Below the pieces are notes generated by a model. That model was not told the origin of the DNA and did not search any database. It saw only the letters and a program-made list of their open reading frames with translations. 64,000 nt of DNA from Telopea speciosissima (taxonomy: Eukaryota > Streptophyta > Magnoliopsida > Proteales > Proteaceae): NCBI RefSeq assembly GCF_018873765.1, contig NC_057922.1:14831563-14895562 (forward strand). The letters run 5' to 3'. How positions within the stretch are numbered: the first letter of the stretch is position 1; every line of letters starts with the position of its first letter. The translations under genes and the position numbers were made by a program. Positions 11,059 through 22,227 of this stretch are shown in pieces.

Positions 11059-12889
11059 ATGGCTAGCAGAAGCTTCTCCTTCCTGTCCTTTCTTGCCTTT
11101 CTGTTACTGAGTAGTAGTGTTTCAGGCCAAGAAAATGGTGGCACTGATGCTAGAAGAGAACTAGTTCCAGCCATGTTCATATTTGGAGACTCCCTCATAG
11201 ACAATGGCAATAACAACAACCTTCCTTCCTTTGCTAAGGCCAATTACTACCCTTATGGTGTGGACTTTGATGCTGGCCCAACTGGTCGCTTCTCTAACGG
11301 TTACACCATGGTTGACGAAATCGGTAAACCCCATTCAAATTAACCCTTCTTCTCCTCTCTGTCGCTCTCTGTCTCTCTCTCTGATATTGTTATTGTGTTA
11401 CAGCTGAACTGTTGGGTCTTCCACTGATTCCGGCATATTCACAAGCATCTGGTGAGCAAATGCTTCATGGCATTAACTACGCTTCGGCTGCCGCTGGTAT
11501 ACTTGACGTCACAGGGAGAAACTTTGTGAGTTTTTCTTCATTACATCTCTGGGTTACGAGTTAGGTTCATGAAGCATCATCTCATGCATGCTGACCCATA
11601 TTGTGGGATGATCAGGTCCGTCTGATCAGCATTTTATGTTGACCAAAATGCTGAGACTAGATGATGACAGGATCGGATGATATTCACTCATGCATGTTAT
11701 GGAATTACAAAATTACCCTCGCTCAAATGTCCTAAATGCTGTTGTGCCTTATGATCAGGTGGGGCGCATACCATTCAACCAGCAGATACAGAACTTTGAG
11801 AACACACTCGATCAGATAACGGGCAATCTGGGTGCTGATGAAATGGCCAATGCAATCGGACGGTGCATATTTTTTGTTGGCATGGGTAGTAATGACTACC
11901 TCAACAACTACTTGATGCCCAACTATCCAACCAAGAACCAGTACAATCCCCAACAGTTCGCCACTCTATTGACCCAACAATACACTCGCCAACTCACGGT
12001 AATTCCTCCCCCATTTGAAGTTTTCTTCTATATATCCTCTGAAAGTTCCTTCCGATTTAGTAATAATAACTCAGTGAGTCTACTCATTTTGGAATCGGAA
12101 TCTTTCCTGGCCCATCTTGCATGGGCTGTACAATACTAGAATTGGGCCCAGGGAGGACTGGGACCCATTGCATAAAGGGCCTTGGGCTTGGGCTTAACTC
12201 ATTCAGTATTTGATTTTGAATATTTGCCTGTAATGTAGAGCTTATACAACCTTGGAGCTAGAAAATTTGTGATATCAGGGGTCGGACTCCTGGGCTGTGT
12301 ACCGAGCATTCTTGCACAAAGTCCCACCGGCCGGTGCTCCGACACAGTCAATCAGCTCGTTATTCCTTTCAATGCCAATGTGAGGTCGACGGTTGATAAC
12401 CTCAGCGCCAATCTTCCCGGCGCCAAGTTCATATACCTTGATGTCTATCGAATGTTCCAAAACATCCTCAATAAACCTAGTCAATATGGTATGTGTGCTA
12501 TCGCGGGTTGGATCCGACCCGGTCAACCCGTTTCCATCCCCCCTTAACACACACACACACACACTTTATGTTATCAAATGCTCACAAAACCATGATTGGT
12601 AGAAGGGCTAATGAAATGAAAATATGGTATATATTTTTGTTGTGTTTTAGGGTTTAGTGTGATCGATCGCGGGTGTTGCGGCATTGGACGTAACGGTGGG
12701 CAGATCACATGTCTTCCATTTCAGACGCCGTGTTCGAACAGAGATCAATATGTGTTTTGGGATGCTTTCCATCCAACATCAGCTGTGAATATCATAATGG
12801 GAAGGGAGGCCTTCAATGGAAACACCGATGTCGCGTACCCGATGAACATCCAGCAGCTTGCAAATCTTAATCTTCAGCCAAACAACTAG
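11059..12889 (+). CDS. GDSL esterase/lipase, secreted
   Basis: Five exons (11059-11323, 11404-11525, 11759-11998, 12239-12488, 12651-12889) join in frame with GT-AG borders to encode 371 residues. A hydrophobic signal peptide fills about residues 1-23. Block I (FIFGDSLIDNGNNN) puts the nucleophile at Ser45. Block III is GSNDYLNNY (Gly and Asn of the oxyanion hole). Block V, WDAFHPT near the C-terminus, gives the Asp-x-x-His of the triad. Length and exon pattern fit the plant SGNH/GDSL family, which hydrolyses ester bonds of lipids or cell-wall and cutin components outside the cell; the substrate cannot be read from sequence. The ATG was chosen because it starts the signal peptide. It stands tail to tail with a paralogue at 13552-15363. 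Confidence 0.93.
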
Positions 12890-13346
12890 ATTCTTACTTA
12901 TTACTTCTTAAAGAGATTCTAATGTCTCTCATGAATTGAGCTTTTGTAGAATCATATAGAACATGAAATAGGGTATTGCAGTTGTATCACTTCTTGTGTA
13001 CTAGAAGTGTAAGAAATGGTTGGTTGTTGACCCTCACACTTTTTTCTCCAAACACCACTTCTACTTGTGTTTAAGTTGGGCTGGGTACTTTCAAAATGCA
13101 GAACATGTAAGTAAGGCCCATCAATGGCCCATGTAAAACCTTATCTTTTTAGTTCAGTATTTTGTAGATGTGGGTTCAATTTTCTACATTTGTGATTACT
13201 TCCATCTTAGGCCCATTCATTTAGGCCCACGTGAATGTGGCCCAATTGATCAATGTGCTGAATGGGTTTGGAACTTTGGGCCCCCATCCTGATTATAAAT
13301 GGGCTTGCTTCCACCTGTCCAAACCCTAATGAACATGTATGGGTCC

Positions 13347-13408
<62 letters not shown>

Positions 13409-13551
13409 AACTTCAAATGGAAAAACATAAATACCCTAATCATTCACATAGAGGAATATCAAACACACAGCATCAAATCAACAAAGAAGATGTTTGGAGT
13501 TTCTCCCATAATAATACCCTACTACTAGTTAAGAAGGCCATTTGAGTACTC
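12890..13551. other. Shared 3' spacer of two convergent GDSL genes
   Basis: 662 bp between two stop codons. It must hold both 3' ends. It contains the (TA)n(GA)n microsatellite at 13351-13404 and several GGCCCA/TGGGCC words (13213-13282). No exon seen. Confidence 0.6.
13351..13404. repeat. Compound (TA)n-(GA)n microsatellite
   Basis: About twelve TA units pass directly into about fourteen GA units. Expected to be length-variable between individuals. Confidence 0.9.
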
Positions 13552-15363
13552 TTAGAGCATTGCTAGTTGTTGAATATTAAAGGGGTATACATCAGAACAA
13601 TACTTTGAAGCATATGAAATCCTGGCAAGAATGATGTTTGCAGCCTCAGTAGGATGGAATGCATCCCAAAACACATACTTTGTTCTATCAACACAGGGTT
13701 CTTGCATTGGAAGACAAGTGAGTTGGCCATTATTCTTTCCCACTCCACAGCATCCCTTGTCAAGCACTTCAAACCCTGTTTTACTCAAAATGGTCAGGAA
13801 AGAAATTGTAAAATCATACACTATGGCAGTGGTTGGTATGCATTCTAAGTAGATTTCGCATTCTCAAATGATAGAAATAGTTGTTTTTATGCTGAGAATG
13901 CAAAATCGACCTAGAATGCATACCAAACACTGCCTATATATCAATTACTATTAAGAAGAGGAGGTTATGAAACTTTGCAGCTATGTAAGTTACCATAAGT
14001 TGCTGCATTTTTTATAAGACTTTTAGAACTTTCATATAAGTTCACATATACAAATCTCGCTCCCGGAAAATTCCCCTTTTTGTTGAAATGATCGACCAAT
14101 TTTTTAAGGCCCGAATTGAAAAGAACGATCGCGTTGTTGATGTTCTCATCGCAACGGCTACTCTTTCCATTGCCGGTGCTGTTATACCGGGCTAACTCAT
14201 AAGGTATGCAACCAATCTGGCCAACTGCTGATACCACCACCTTGCGTGCCCCCAACTGGTATAGTTCCTGAACAAGAATAAGCAAACATAGATTGTGAAA
14301 TTGAACAAGAACATACAAATCTCATGGGAGCTACTAATTGTCACTGTGCCTAGTGATGTTTAGTGCTTCACAACCTATCATTGTGACAACATTAGATATG
14401 AATAGATACCCATTCTTTAACGGCTAGCTTTTAAGGATGAGTTCTATTAAATGTAATACACTGACCGTTAATTGACGGGAATAGTCTTGAAGAAGCAAAG
14501 CCGCATAATTTTGGGGATTGTAATCTCTACTAGTTGAATAGAGATCCGTCATAAAATAATTGTTGAGGTAATCGTTGCTTCCGAGGCCGGAATAGAAGAT
14601 GCATTTGCTTAGATAACTATACAATCCAGTGTCGTTTCTTCTGAAAAACCTTCTCATCTGTTGAACTGTTGTAGCAAAGTTTGATACTTGTTGGTTCATG
14701 GACATGTGATCTCCCTGCATATTAGAACAACCAAGATTTAAGAAAATAGCCAATTATTGGGTTAGACCGGACCGGCTTAATTAAGAAGTTGTCATGCCTA
14801 AACAAGACTAACTAATTTACCAGATTGTTGCCAGTTTCATCTAGAATACCAGCCGCTCCTGATGCATAATTTACTCCTCTTAGCAATGCCGGACCTCTTG
14901 CTCTTGAATATGGTGGAATAAAATCCGGAAACCCTAGAAGTTGTGCTGAAATGATAAAATCAATTTGTCAAAAAAACAAAAGAGCAGAACTTGTGTGGCC
15001 TATCCGGGTCAGGATGAGTTGGATAACCCATCAACATCAATAGGTTCAACCGAACCGGACTGGTCTGACCCAATGCCACACACATGCAATGGGCAATGAA
15101 TAAAAATACAAACCTAGGACATCTACTGTGGTTCGACCATTGTTGAACCTCCCAGTGACACCCTGAGGGAAGTCAATGCCATAAGGCATGTAGTTAGCCC
15201 TAGCAAGGGTAAGTATGTCATTGTTGTTTCCATTGTCGACCAAGGAGTCTCCAAAGATGAAGAAACATGGAACCCCCTGAAGGTTCTGTGAATTAGCCCT
15301 ACAATTACATAGCCACAGCAGAGCCAAAGTGATCACCACAACCAATTCACTAAACCTCCTCAT
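13552..15363 (-). CDS. GDSL esterase/lipase, secreted (paralogue)
   Basis: Five exons read on the minus strand: 15363-15114, 14945-14821, 14714-14466, 14267-13994 and 13775-13552, joining in frame to 373 residues. Residues 1-24 or so are a signal peptide. Block I is FFIFGDSLVDNGNNN (nucleophile Ser40), block III GSNDYLNNY, and block V WDAFHPTEAAN (Asp and His of the triad). Exon phases equal those of the plus-strand copy at 11059-12889 and most motifs are shared, but the proteins differ widely outside the motifs, so the duplication is old. A MITE (13825-13934) sits in the last intron. A TATA-like word lies about 65 bp upstream of the ATG. Substrate unknown; both catalytic triads look intact. 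Confidence 0.92.
13825..13934. repeat. 110-bp MITE in GDSL intron
   Basis: An almost complete palindrome. The left arm GGCAGTGGTTGGTATGCATT continues CTAAGTAGATTTCGCATTCTCA. The right arm reversed is GGCAGTGTTTGGTATGCATT, continuing CTAGGTCGATTTTGCATTCTCA, with about four mismatches in 42 bp. The flanks carry TAT on both sides, a possible 3-bp target duplication as in PIF/Harbinger elements. The arms are well preserved, so the insertion is fairly recent. Confidence 0.8.
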
Positions 15364-15422
15364 GATGTCTAAAGTCTCTCAAAACCTAGATGTTCTTGCC
15401 AATGGAACCTCCCCTTAGGTCA

Positions 15423-15434
15423 TATTTATATATA
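15423..15434 (-). promoter_or_regulatory. Probable TATA box of minus-strand GDSL gene
   Basis: On the minus strand the sequence reads TATATATAAATA, 60-71 bases upstream of the ATG at 15363. That leaves room for a start site about 30 bp downstream and a short 5' leader. Inference from position and sequence only. Confidence 0.5.
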
Positions 15435-16856
15435 ACCTATATGGTCCTTAGCTTGCTAGCTAGCTTTCCTTAATGGGTTTCCTGTGATGAAGAAAAAGGT
15501 ACCATGAGAGCCCTCAAGAGAGTAATTGGGTTGTTTAGGTTGGGGTCATGTGTCACTCAATTCTTTCCATTTAATGGAATTGTGTGAAAGGTATAGAAGT
15601 AGGTATGCAGCGGTGAAGAGGGTGATGTCTCGTGAGCTATACAGAGGGGAAAGTCAGATGGACCCTCTTAAAGGCCCACCAACCTCATCTTGTAGTGGAC
15701 AAGAACATGTTGTATGGAGTTGTCAATTTTTATTTTATTTTTTTTTTCAATTGTAGAGGATGATATAGCACAAAGAATTAGAATAGAGTGGATGAACTAG
15801 AGGGGGACGTCTGAAGTGTTGTGATCAATGTATTCCTTTAAGATTTAAAAGGAAAAATTTAACGGACAGTTATACAACCACCAATGTTGTATGGAGCTTA
15901 GTGATGGATACTGAAGAATAAAAAATAAACAAACTTAGAATAGCTGAAATGAAGATGTTGAGATGAATGGATAATAAAACAAGAAAAGATCAAAAAATAA
16001 ATAATAAACAAATTAGAGCTAATTTTGGAGTAGCTCTAACTCTGATACACGATAAGTTGCAAAAAAACCATCTCACAAATACTTGTAGAACGATCATCTC
16101 CTATACTCTTACATACTATCTTTTTTTCAAAAGGTAAAACACAAACCATTCAATTCCATGTCCATGAGCCTCTCCTATGACCTACTAAATCATGAAGCAA
16201 AGAGTTATTAAGAAAATATTTAGCTTTAAACGAAGAATCCCCCATAAACTATTAGACTAATTAAAAGCCTCTGCCCTAGTTTAATTAATAAAATTGTATT
16301 ATGAACATAAGCAGACCTCAACCCCAAACCCCTAACAGATTTGGGAGTACAAGCATGGAAGACAAAACTGATAGAATCAACACCAAGTGGCCAGCATGAG
16401 TAAGCAAATTAGCTTTCAACAAATAATCTTCTCTCAACTCGACCAACAATAGAATTCAATCCTCCAACTTTTGATCGAGATTGAAACAAATTAATACTCA
16501 AATAAATAGCATCATAACCTATTTATTTAATACCCAAGAGAGTAGATAAAATGCCTCTTATCTTCAATAGATACATTTCTACTAAAACACACACCACAGT
16601 TAAGTTGTGCTATTGCAACATCAGGTTGCGGGTTCGAAACATGGAAACAGACTCTTCGCAAAGCGCACTACGTACATTTGCCCTTCCTAGACCCTGTAGA
16701 AGCGGGAGCGAGATTCGTATATGTTTCTAATACATGTTTCAAATTGCATAAAAAAATAAACATGTTTCAAATGATCAATCAATTATCATGTGTGCATAAT
16801 ATACAAGTGATCGATATACATGTTCCACCAATATGGTTGGTTTATGTTTAAACATA
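15435..16856. other. Intergenic, no gene seen
   Basis: AT-rich sequence with no exon or family resemblance; short ORFs lack codon structure. Confidence 0.5.
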
Positions 16857-17003
16857 GGACAGAAGATGTGGCCTATGCACAAGCACAAGGGCCAATGAGA
16901 GTGCGCATATGGGCATTAATGGGGGGGGGGTTCATTTTAGAGGGATGGGGCATCATTTTACGGGGTCTGTGTTTGGGCACAACCTACTCAAAACCTAGCA
17001 GGG
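16857..17003. repeat. Degenerate repeat of the 'GCACAAGCACAAGGGCC' type
   Basis: Contains GTGGCCTATGCACAAGCAC and GGGCCAATGAGAGTGCGCAT, an internal G-run, and GTGTTTGGGCACAACC. Similar ordered blocks appear at 21350-21510, 43505-43615 and twice at 61280-61640. The ends are poorly paired, so the borders are approximate. Confidence 0.4.
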
Positions 17004-17279
17004 ATGTTTTTCCCTAACATAATATACCTTTCAATTATAGAAAATTCTTATTGTAACTAAGTCGTGAACTAGTTGTAACCTTGTGTTAAAAAAACAAAAA
17101 CAAAAACTAGTTGTAACGTAAATTTTTTGTTATTTTAAGACAGGGCAAGAAAACGCTAACCAGTCGTGTAAGGGATGAATTGGAGGACAACGCTTCAGTA
17201 GCCTGGAATAATGCTTTGATAGTTTTGGCTTGGCATTCTCAAGGAGAGGTGGAGGTTTCTAAGATGGAGGTATTAGCTG

Positions 17280-17610
17280 TCATGATTGAATGAGTTGGCG
17301 AATCCTCATTCAAACCTTTGCAAATATCTGTAACGTTATTGTAGGATCCATTTTAGGATTGTTTTTTGTATTCTTTCGTAGGATAGTTTCTCCAATTATG
17401 GAGTTGATTATTGTTTTTGAGTTCTTTCCTAGGATAGTTTCTTCAATTATGGAATTGATTACTATTTCTTTATGTATATATCTTCCTTGTTTATTCAATG
17501 AGAAAATCAATGGGATTTCATGGCGTTCCTTGTGAATTACCATCTCTCAATTTAGAGAGTGTTGTTGCACTGTGGTATGAGATCTCGCAAGCTTGGGCCT
17601 CCAATACTAC
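17280..17610 (+). mobile_element. Copia-type LTR retroelement fossil (LTR end)
   Basis: The sequence ends with an LTR-like T-rich tail (TTCCTTGTTTATTCAATGAG), followed by TGTGGTATGAGATCTCGC, which resembles the TGGTATCAGAGC primer-binding site of Copia elements. A ~50-bp unit (TAGGATAGTTTCT(C/T)CAATTATGG) occurs twice in tandem. The next 300 bp may be old gag-like sequence but nothing is firm. Broken and old. Confidence 0.4.
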
Positions 17611-17937
17611 TACAACTCCATCGTTGACCGAACTCCACTATCGACCTCAGCCACCAATGTCGTGAATGTTGGTTGCCAACAGGGTGGTTCAACCATTGGT
17701 GTCGTTACAATGATTCTTCATGGTTGTTCCTTTCAACCCTACCTTTGCATTAAATGATTGCAACTCAATTCAAACAGTTACATATTTAAAAGCTCAATGT
17801 GCGGTCAATGGTACTTACACCACCATATTCTCTCCTACAATGGTTAATGCTCATCAACCCTCTAAAGTTGACCAATGGTTACATGTCTTCAGTTTCATCA
17901 CTTTCAACATCTCTTAGCGGGAATAAGTTTGAATTTA

Positions 17938-18089
17938 GCTCGTCTCTAGGGAGTCCAGCATGCCCAGAGTGCTGCCAGCCGTTGGGTTGTGCCGCACACA
18001 TCCCTAGGCATGCACCGAGATGTGTGCGGTACAGCTCAGCTGTTGGATGCTCCCTGGCAGCACCCTGGGCACTGGGCTCCCTGGAGACA
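17938..18089. repeat. GC-rich double hairpin element, copy 1
   Basis: Outer arms CTCTAGGGAGTCCAGCATGC and, reversed, CTCCAGGGAGCCCAGTGCCC. The inner hairpin is TGCCGCACACATCCC facing AGATGTGTGCGGTACA. A second copy lies at 55493-55646 with the same layout. Strong GC contrast with its flanks; non-coding. Confidence 0.7.
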
Positions 18090-18789
18090 ATCCAGATCCT
18101 ATAAGTTTCCACAATTTCATTTGTTTCATGCACTTAAGGATCATGGTTATGGGGCTCATCAATCCCTACAAGTAAGAAGTGGTTACACTTCCGTTACAGG
18201 TGGCAATCAGTTTCCTAATGACAATGAGTTTCTTCAATCGGTTATGAATTATAGTAAGTAGCCTTCAATTTCTCAATAATCAAGCAACACTAACCTAAAC
18301 TCCATATGATGACATATTAGTAATTTACTAAAAATTTGAATTAGGGTTTGAGAAGCCTTACTTGTTTACTTTGGATTACAATTAGACCATTGAGATGTAT
18401 GTAGGGTCCTCTACCACATGGACTAACCCTTGTAATGTGAAATGAAAAATAATAAAACGTTGTGCTTCACTAGGTATACTAATTAATAACGCTTAGAAGG
18501 ACCCATACAAAATATAGCTTTTAATGAGTATCTCACTAGAGAATTAAGATTACGCAATATCTTTATGGGATCAAATTAGGAAGTCAAGAACCATTAAAGG
18601 GAACCATTTATTATTTTGGAGAAGTTTTTAATGGCATTAATACCTTCTAAGTTTACAAAGCGCATATCTCTAGTGGATCGCTTTAATACGTTTTGAAAGT
18701 TTTATAGCTCTTATTATAAAGCTCAAAGCAAAGACTAGCTCGATCGTTAGAAGTTCTTGCATTTGGTTTTCTGTAGTGAAGATCGAGAA

Positions 18790-19722
18790 ATGGAATATCG
18801 CAAGCTTTTGCTTTTCACTTGTCTTCTTACTTTTGTTCTCTTCTCTGCGGCCTTGGGTAAGTAGTACTTCCTCTTAATTCTGATTCATTTCAGAACTTTT
18901 TTTTGTTCCCCTTCCTGTTAACACGGTTTAGTTTCTTTCTAGATTCTTAAATTAAAGATATACATGCATATTTTTTTTAAAGGACATAGAACGCAACCCA
19001 GTCGTGTGCCTTGCCTGGCGACCACGTCCAGACACAGAACCACCTTGGGGTGTCTGGAAAATCCACCTTTACATGGTAGTAAGGCGGTTCTATGTCTAGG
19101 CGTGGTTGCCACGGATAGCGTTCTTTTTTTTTCTTATCATATGAGTTTTCATATCTTTCATATCTATCACACTGACTAGGATAATTGATTAATTCTTTCC
19201 TATCTAACAATATAATCATAGGAGACAATTAGTCACTAATTTGGGGTGATTGACCCTTGTAATTTCTATATGGGGTGCTGTTCTCTGTGCCGCAGCGCAG
19301 GTTGTGTCCAGACACATGGGGATGGGTGTAATAACCACCCTACCCCCTGAGTGGCAGGCCCATGTGCCTGAGCACAGCCTGCTTTGCGGCACAGAAAATA
19401 TTCTCCATTTCTGTATATATATTTCCTTCCTTACATCAATAAAAGATACACATTCACATTCAATCCAAGTTCTCTCGGGTGTTGGTTTTTTTTTTTTTTC
19501 TTATAATTGTTGTATGTTTTTGTTCCAGTTGATCCAATAACAGGTGGGAAGACACAAGAAATAAGCAATGTGGTTAAGAAGGATGGTGTTGAACTTGAAC
19601 AAGTATGTACTGAACGTTGCACCGACAAACGCGCTTGCCACGAGCATTGTGTTCAAATGGGACATGGAAGAGGTCTATGTGAAATCAGTCCCCCACGCTA
19701 TCTCGTCTGTTGTTGCCTTTGA
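18790..19722 (+). CDS. Secreted cysteine-rich defensin-like peptide
   Basis: Two exons (18790-18856 and 19529-19722) give an 86-residue precursor. Exon 1 is almost wholly a signal peptide (MEYRKLLLFTCLLTFVLFSA). The phase-1 intron right after it is the usual gene structure of plant defensin-like peptides. The mature part has an acidic/lysine-rich spacer, then eight cysteines in the last 40 residues, spaced C-x3-C-x5-C-x3-C-x9-C-x9-C-C-C. The CHEHC (C-x3-C), GLC (G-x-C) and final C-x-C fit the cysteine-stabilised alpha-beta scheme, but the CCC ending is odd. Such peptides act outside the cell in defence or signalling; the role here is unknown. A TATTATAAAG word lies about 75 bp upstream of the ATG. 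The intron holds two fold-back elements. Confidence 0.8.
18988..19124. repeat. Fold-back element, 'AGAAYGC' family, in DEFL intron
   Basis: The arms are AGAACGCAACCCAGTCGTG and, reversed, AGAACGCTATCCGTGGCAACC. Both lead into CCACG(T)CCAGACA(C)AGAACC. It is related to the element at 21523-21689. Confidence 0.65.
19279..19401. repeat. Fold-back element, 'CCAGACACATG' family, in DEFL intron
   Basis: Left arm TTCTCTGTGCCGCAGCGCAG then GTTGTGTCCAGACACATGGG. Right arm reversed TTTTCTGTGCCGCAAAGCAG then GCTGTGCTCAGGCACATGGG. This is the best-preserved member of its family in the window. Confidence 0.75.
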
Positions 19723-20264
19723 CTTCTGAGTTCAATAGTTCATGGAAGAAAATAAATGGATGTAATATTAATCCTTCATTTGCTTTCCTTAAATAAATAT
19801 AATCCATGATTGTGCAATCTATTCTTTGAGTACTTCTATTTTTTTTAAAAAAATTTGAATTAATAAGGTAAGTTTTTTTTTGCTTTCTTTCTTTGGCTTG
19901 CAAGTTGAGTGCATGCCTTAGGAGTTCACCGGGTCCACTCTTTTATTTCATATGTGGGATTTTCCATGGTTATACATCTACGTCTATGGTTTAACAAATA
20001 TCCTTACCCCTTTCAAATTATTGATGCTCTCTATATTTTTAGTTGGGGCTCATCTTATGGTTGGTTAGCTTTGGAATACCTAGTAGCTCCCATCTTGTGG
20101 CTTCCTTTTTAATTTCATCCTCTACACTAAATATATTTCTCTGGCCTGGTACTGTTGTGGTGCTTTACGTACGTTGTCACCTATGCTAAAAAATACGTCT
20201 TTATTTCAGCAAAATTACTAGTTTGGACAATGAAGAGAAGGAAGTGATTTCACTTCGCTCCATC
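19723..20264. other. Intergenic, no gene seen
   Basis: Holds the 3' end of the defensin-like gene (AATAAATGG at about 19751 could serve as a polyadenylation signal). Otherwise featureless AT-rich DNA. Confidence 0.4.
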
Positions 20265-21130
20265 TTCACACTTGGAGAGTTGGCATTTTCTTTGGAAACT
20301 CAATTTACATCCTAAATTTAAACTTTTCCTTTGGTTTGTTTTACATACAGGAATTCCAGTTAAAGTGATGCTTTTGAAATAGATCTCGATTGAGCCGTAC
20401 TGTGTTTTATTGTGGCTCTTTTGCTGAATCAATCTAGTATCTATTCCTCTCATATGAATGGTCTAAGCGTTTATGGGCTGCAAGTCCTCTAGGATTGAGA
20501 ACCGAGTTTCTCTCCAATGAAAAGCTTTACATTTCTATTATCACTAATAGAACTCTTGATAGGTTTTCTCTTAAATGTTTTTTTTTTTTTTATTTTCATT
20601 ATCACATGTTACTTTATTTGGGATCTCACAAACCAGGTGTTAAGGGGCCTGGCTAGCTAAACCTGATCCCGATCTAGTGCTTCAGAATCTTCTTCGCTGG
20701 CTCTCCGATCATACTATTCATCCTCCCTCCCTCCCTCCCTTGCACCCTTTCTTGCTTTTTCTGATCAAGATTGTTGTAGTTGCTCCCCAATCATGTTTAT
20801 GGTCCTATCCCCGTTCTAAATTATCTTTTTTTAATTGCACAAGAATTTCGAACCCATTCCTAAACATCTTTGGTTGGGTTTATTATATTTTGTTAGAAGG
20901 ACAATTTATTTTGGTAGTTGTGGGATTTTTGGCTACAAATCATTTTTTTAGAGGCCGAAGTTCAGGGAATTGTTTTGGATGTTGAGCATTCTAATTTCTT
21001 GAGATGCAAAATCAAAGAAGTTTGGAGTAGTAACAAAGGGCTCAGTAACATCAAAGAAGTTTGTAGTGAGAGCTTGGCCTTGGCATCTCCTTCCATAGTT
21101 TCTAAAGATTTCTCTCTCTCTCTCTCTCAA
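20265..21130 (+). mobile_element. Decayed LINE fragment (zf-RVT and RNase H-like part)
   Basis: One frame reads FFWKLNLHPKFKLFLWFVLH and then TGIPVKVML, matching the zinc-finger/reverse-transcriptase tail of plant LINEs ('W..l.PK.k.FlWr......P'). A shifted frame then reads TVFYCGSFAESI and WSKRLWAASPLGL, its usual continuation (C..C....E...H..C...W). Around 20950-21060 a piece resembling the RNase H start (AEVQGIVLDVEHS) is seen. Several frameshifts and stops make it non-functional. Borders are approximate; no poly(A) or target duplication was found. Confidence 0.5.
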
Positions 21131-21349
21131 AAGTTTGGTTAATTCATCATTTAATGAAGAGATAAAAAGAGGGTTTTTTCAAAAAGTGAAAATCATTTAA
21201 TGTAACATTAATATAATATTAAATACAAATCTTATTTGAAAACCTTTTTTTACCATGCATTAAATTATTTTTGGGAATAAAGTAAAGGGCAAAAAATAAA
21301 ATTACAATATTGTTGTAACCAACTTAGTTACAACAAGATTTTCCCCACA

Positions 21350-21510
21350 TATTTAGGTCTCGGTGGCATGGCCCTTGCACCAGCATAGGGGCCACTGAGA
21401 ATGCACGTATGGGCATCAATATGGATAGAATTTTTTATTTCACCAGAGGCAAGGTGATAATTTCGTGCGCTCTTATGTTTGGGCGTAGAGGCCACGCAAT
21501 CAGACAATAT
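21350..21510. repeat. Degenerate repeat related to 16857-17003
   Basis: Blocks in order: GGCATGGCCCTTGCACCAGC, GGGGCCACTGAGAATGCACG, TATGGGCATCAAT, TTTTATTTCACCAGAGGCAAGG, and TTTGGGCGTAGAGGCCACGC. Ends at the start of the element at 21523. Confidence 0.5.
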
Positions 21511-21522
21511 TCTTTTTCCTAG

Positions 21523-21689
21523 AGAATGCCACCCGGTCTCGCAACGCACACTGTCCCTACATCCTAACACGCAAAATGATTGTCGCACCCCCTGGAACCA
21601 CGAAAATGACTAGGGGTGCGATGGTCATTTCAGGTGCCCTTGTGTCAGGGCGTAGAGGCGACGTGTCTGGCACGACCGGGTGGTATTCT
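21523..21689. repeat. Fold-back element, 'AGAAYGC' family
   Basis: Perfectly spaced ends AGAATGCCACCCGGTC and GACCGGGTGGTATTCT (one mismatch in 16). The loop side carries GGGGTGCGATGGTCATTT, a word also seen in the CCAGTTCCCTG family (GGGTGGTCATTGC). Confidence 0.75.
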
Positions 21690-22227
21690 TTCTTGCATAT
21701 ATTATATACATAAAATATATGTATTTTTTCTTTTGTTTCTTAAACCTTGTAGGCAATTTTTTTTTGGGTAAACTTGTAGGCAATTAATGTACTGGGATAA
21801 TAGTGTTAAACTCCAACCCCCCCCCCCCCCCCCCCGCGGCACAAAAAAAAAAGTAGTGGGATGGTGTGTTTAAGGCAATAATTTGTTATTTATTGGATTA
21901 AAGAGAAAGTAAGCTTTTGATATATTTTTTTTTTTATATTTTGAAGTCAACAGAGCATATCTAAGGTTGATCTGTAATTTTTTAAACTAGATCAACTTAG
22001 TGGTTGAACCAAAAAATGGAAACTGCTTTCTTTAAGGAGAAAGTTTTCCTTAACCTAGTGGTCAAGGAATCATACAATCATCAACCATAAATATCTGCCC
22101 TATATTCTCCAATACCCTATGGACACCATCATTTTTCACCATATCAATATTTGATCATTGGTTTCCAAAGCAGCACAAGCACAATAAAGTTTTGACCATC
22201 GGACCAACCAAAAATATTGGTATGAAG
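21690..22227. other. Intergenic, no gene seen
   Basis: AT-rich, with a C-run of about 18 at 21819-21836. No exon. Confidence 0.5.

Noticed and set aside
13207-13545. Open frames across the (TA)n(GA)n microsatellite
   Set aside because: Simple-repeat peptides (IYIYIY, REREREFE) only; between two gene tails.
17720-18261. Series of short plus-strand frames after the Copia-like LTR end
   Set aside because: They cross the GC-rich hairpin element and show no continuous coding signal; not called as a gene.
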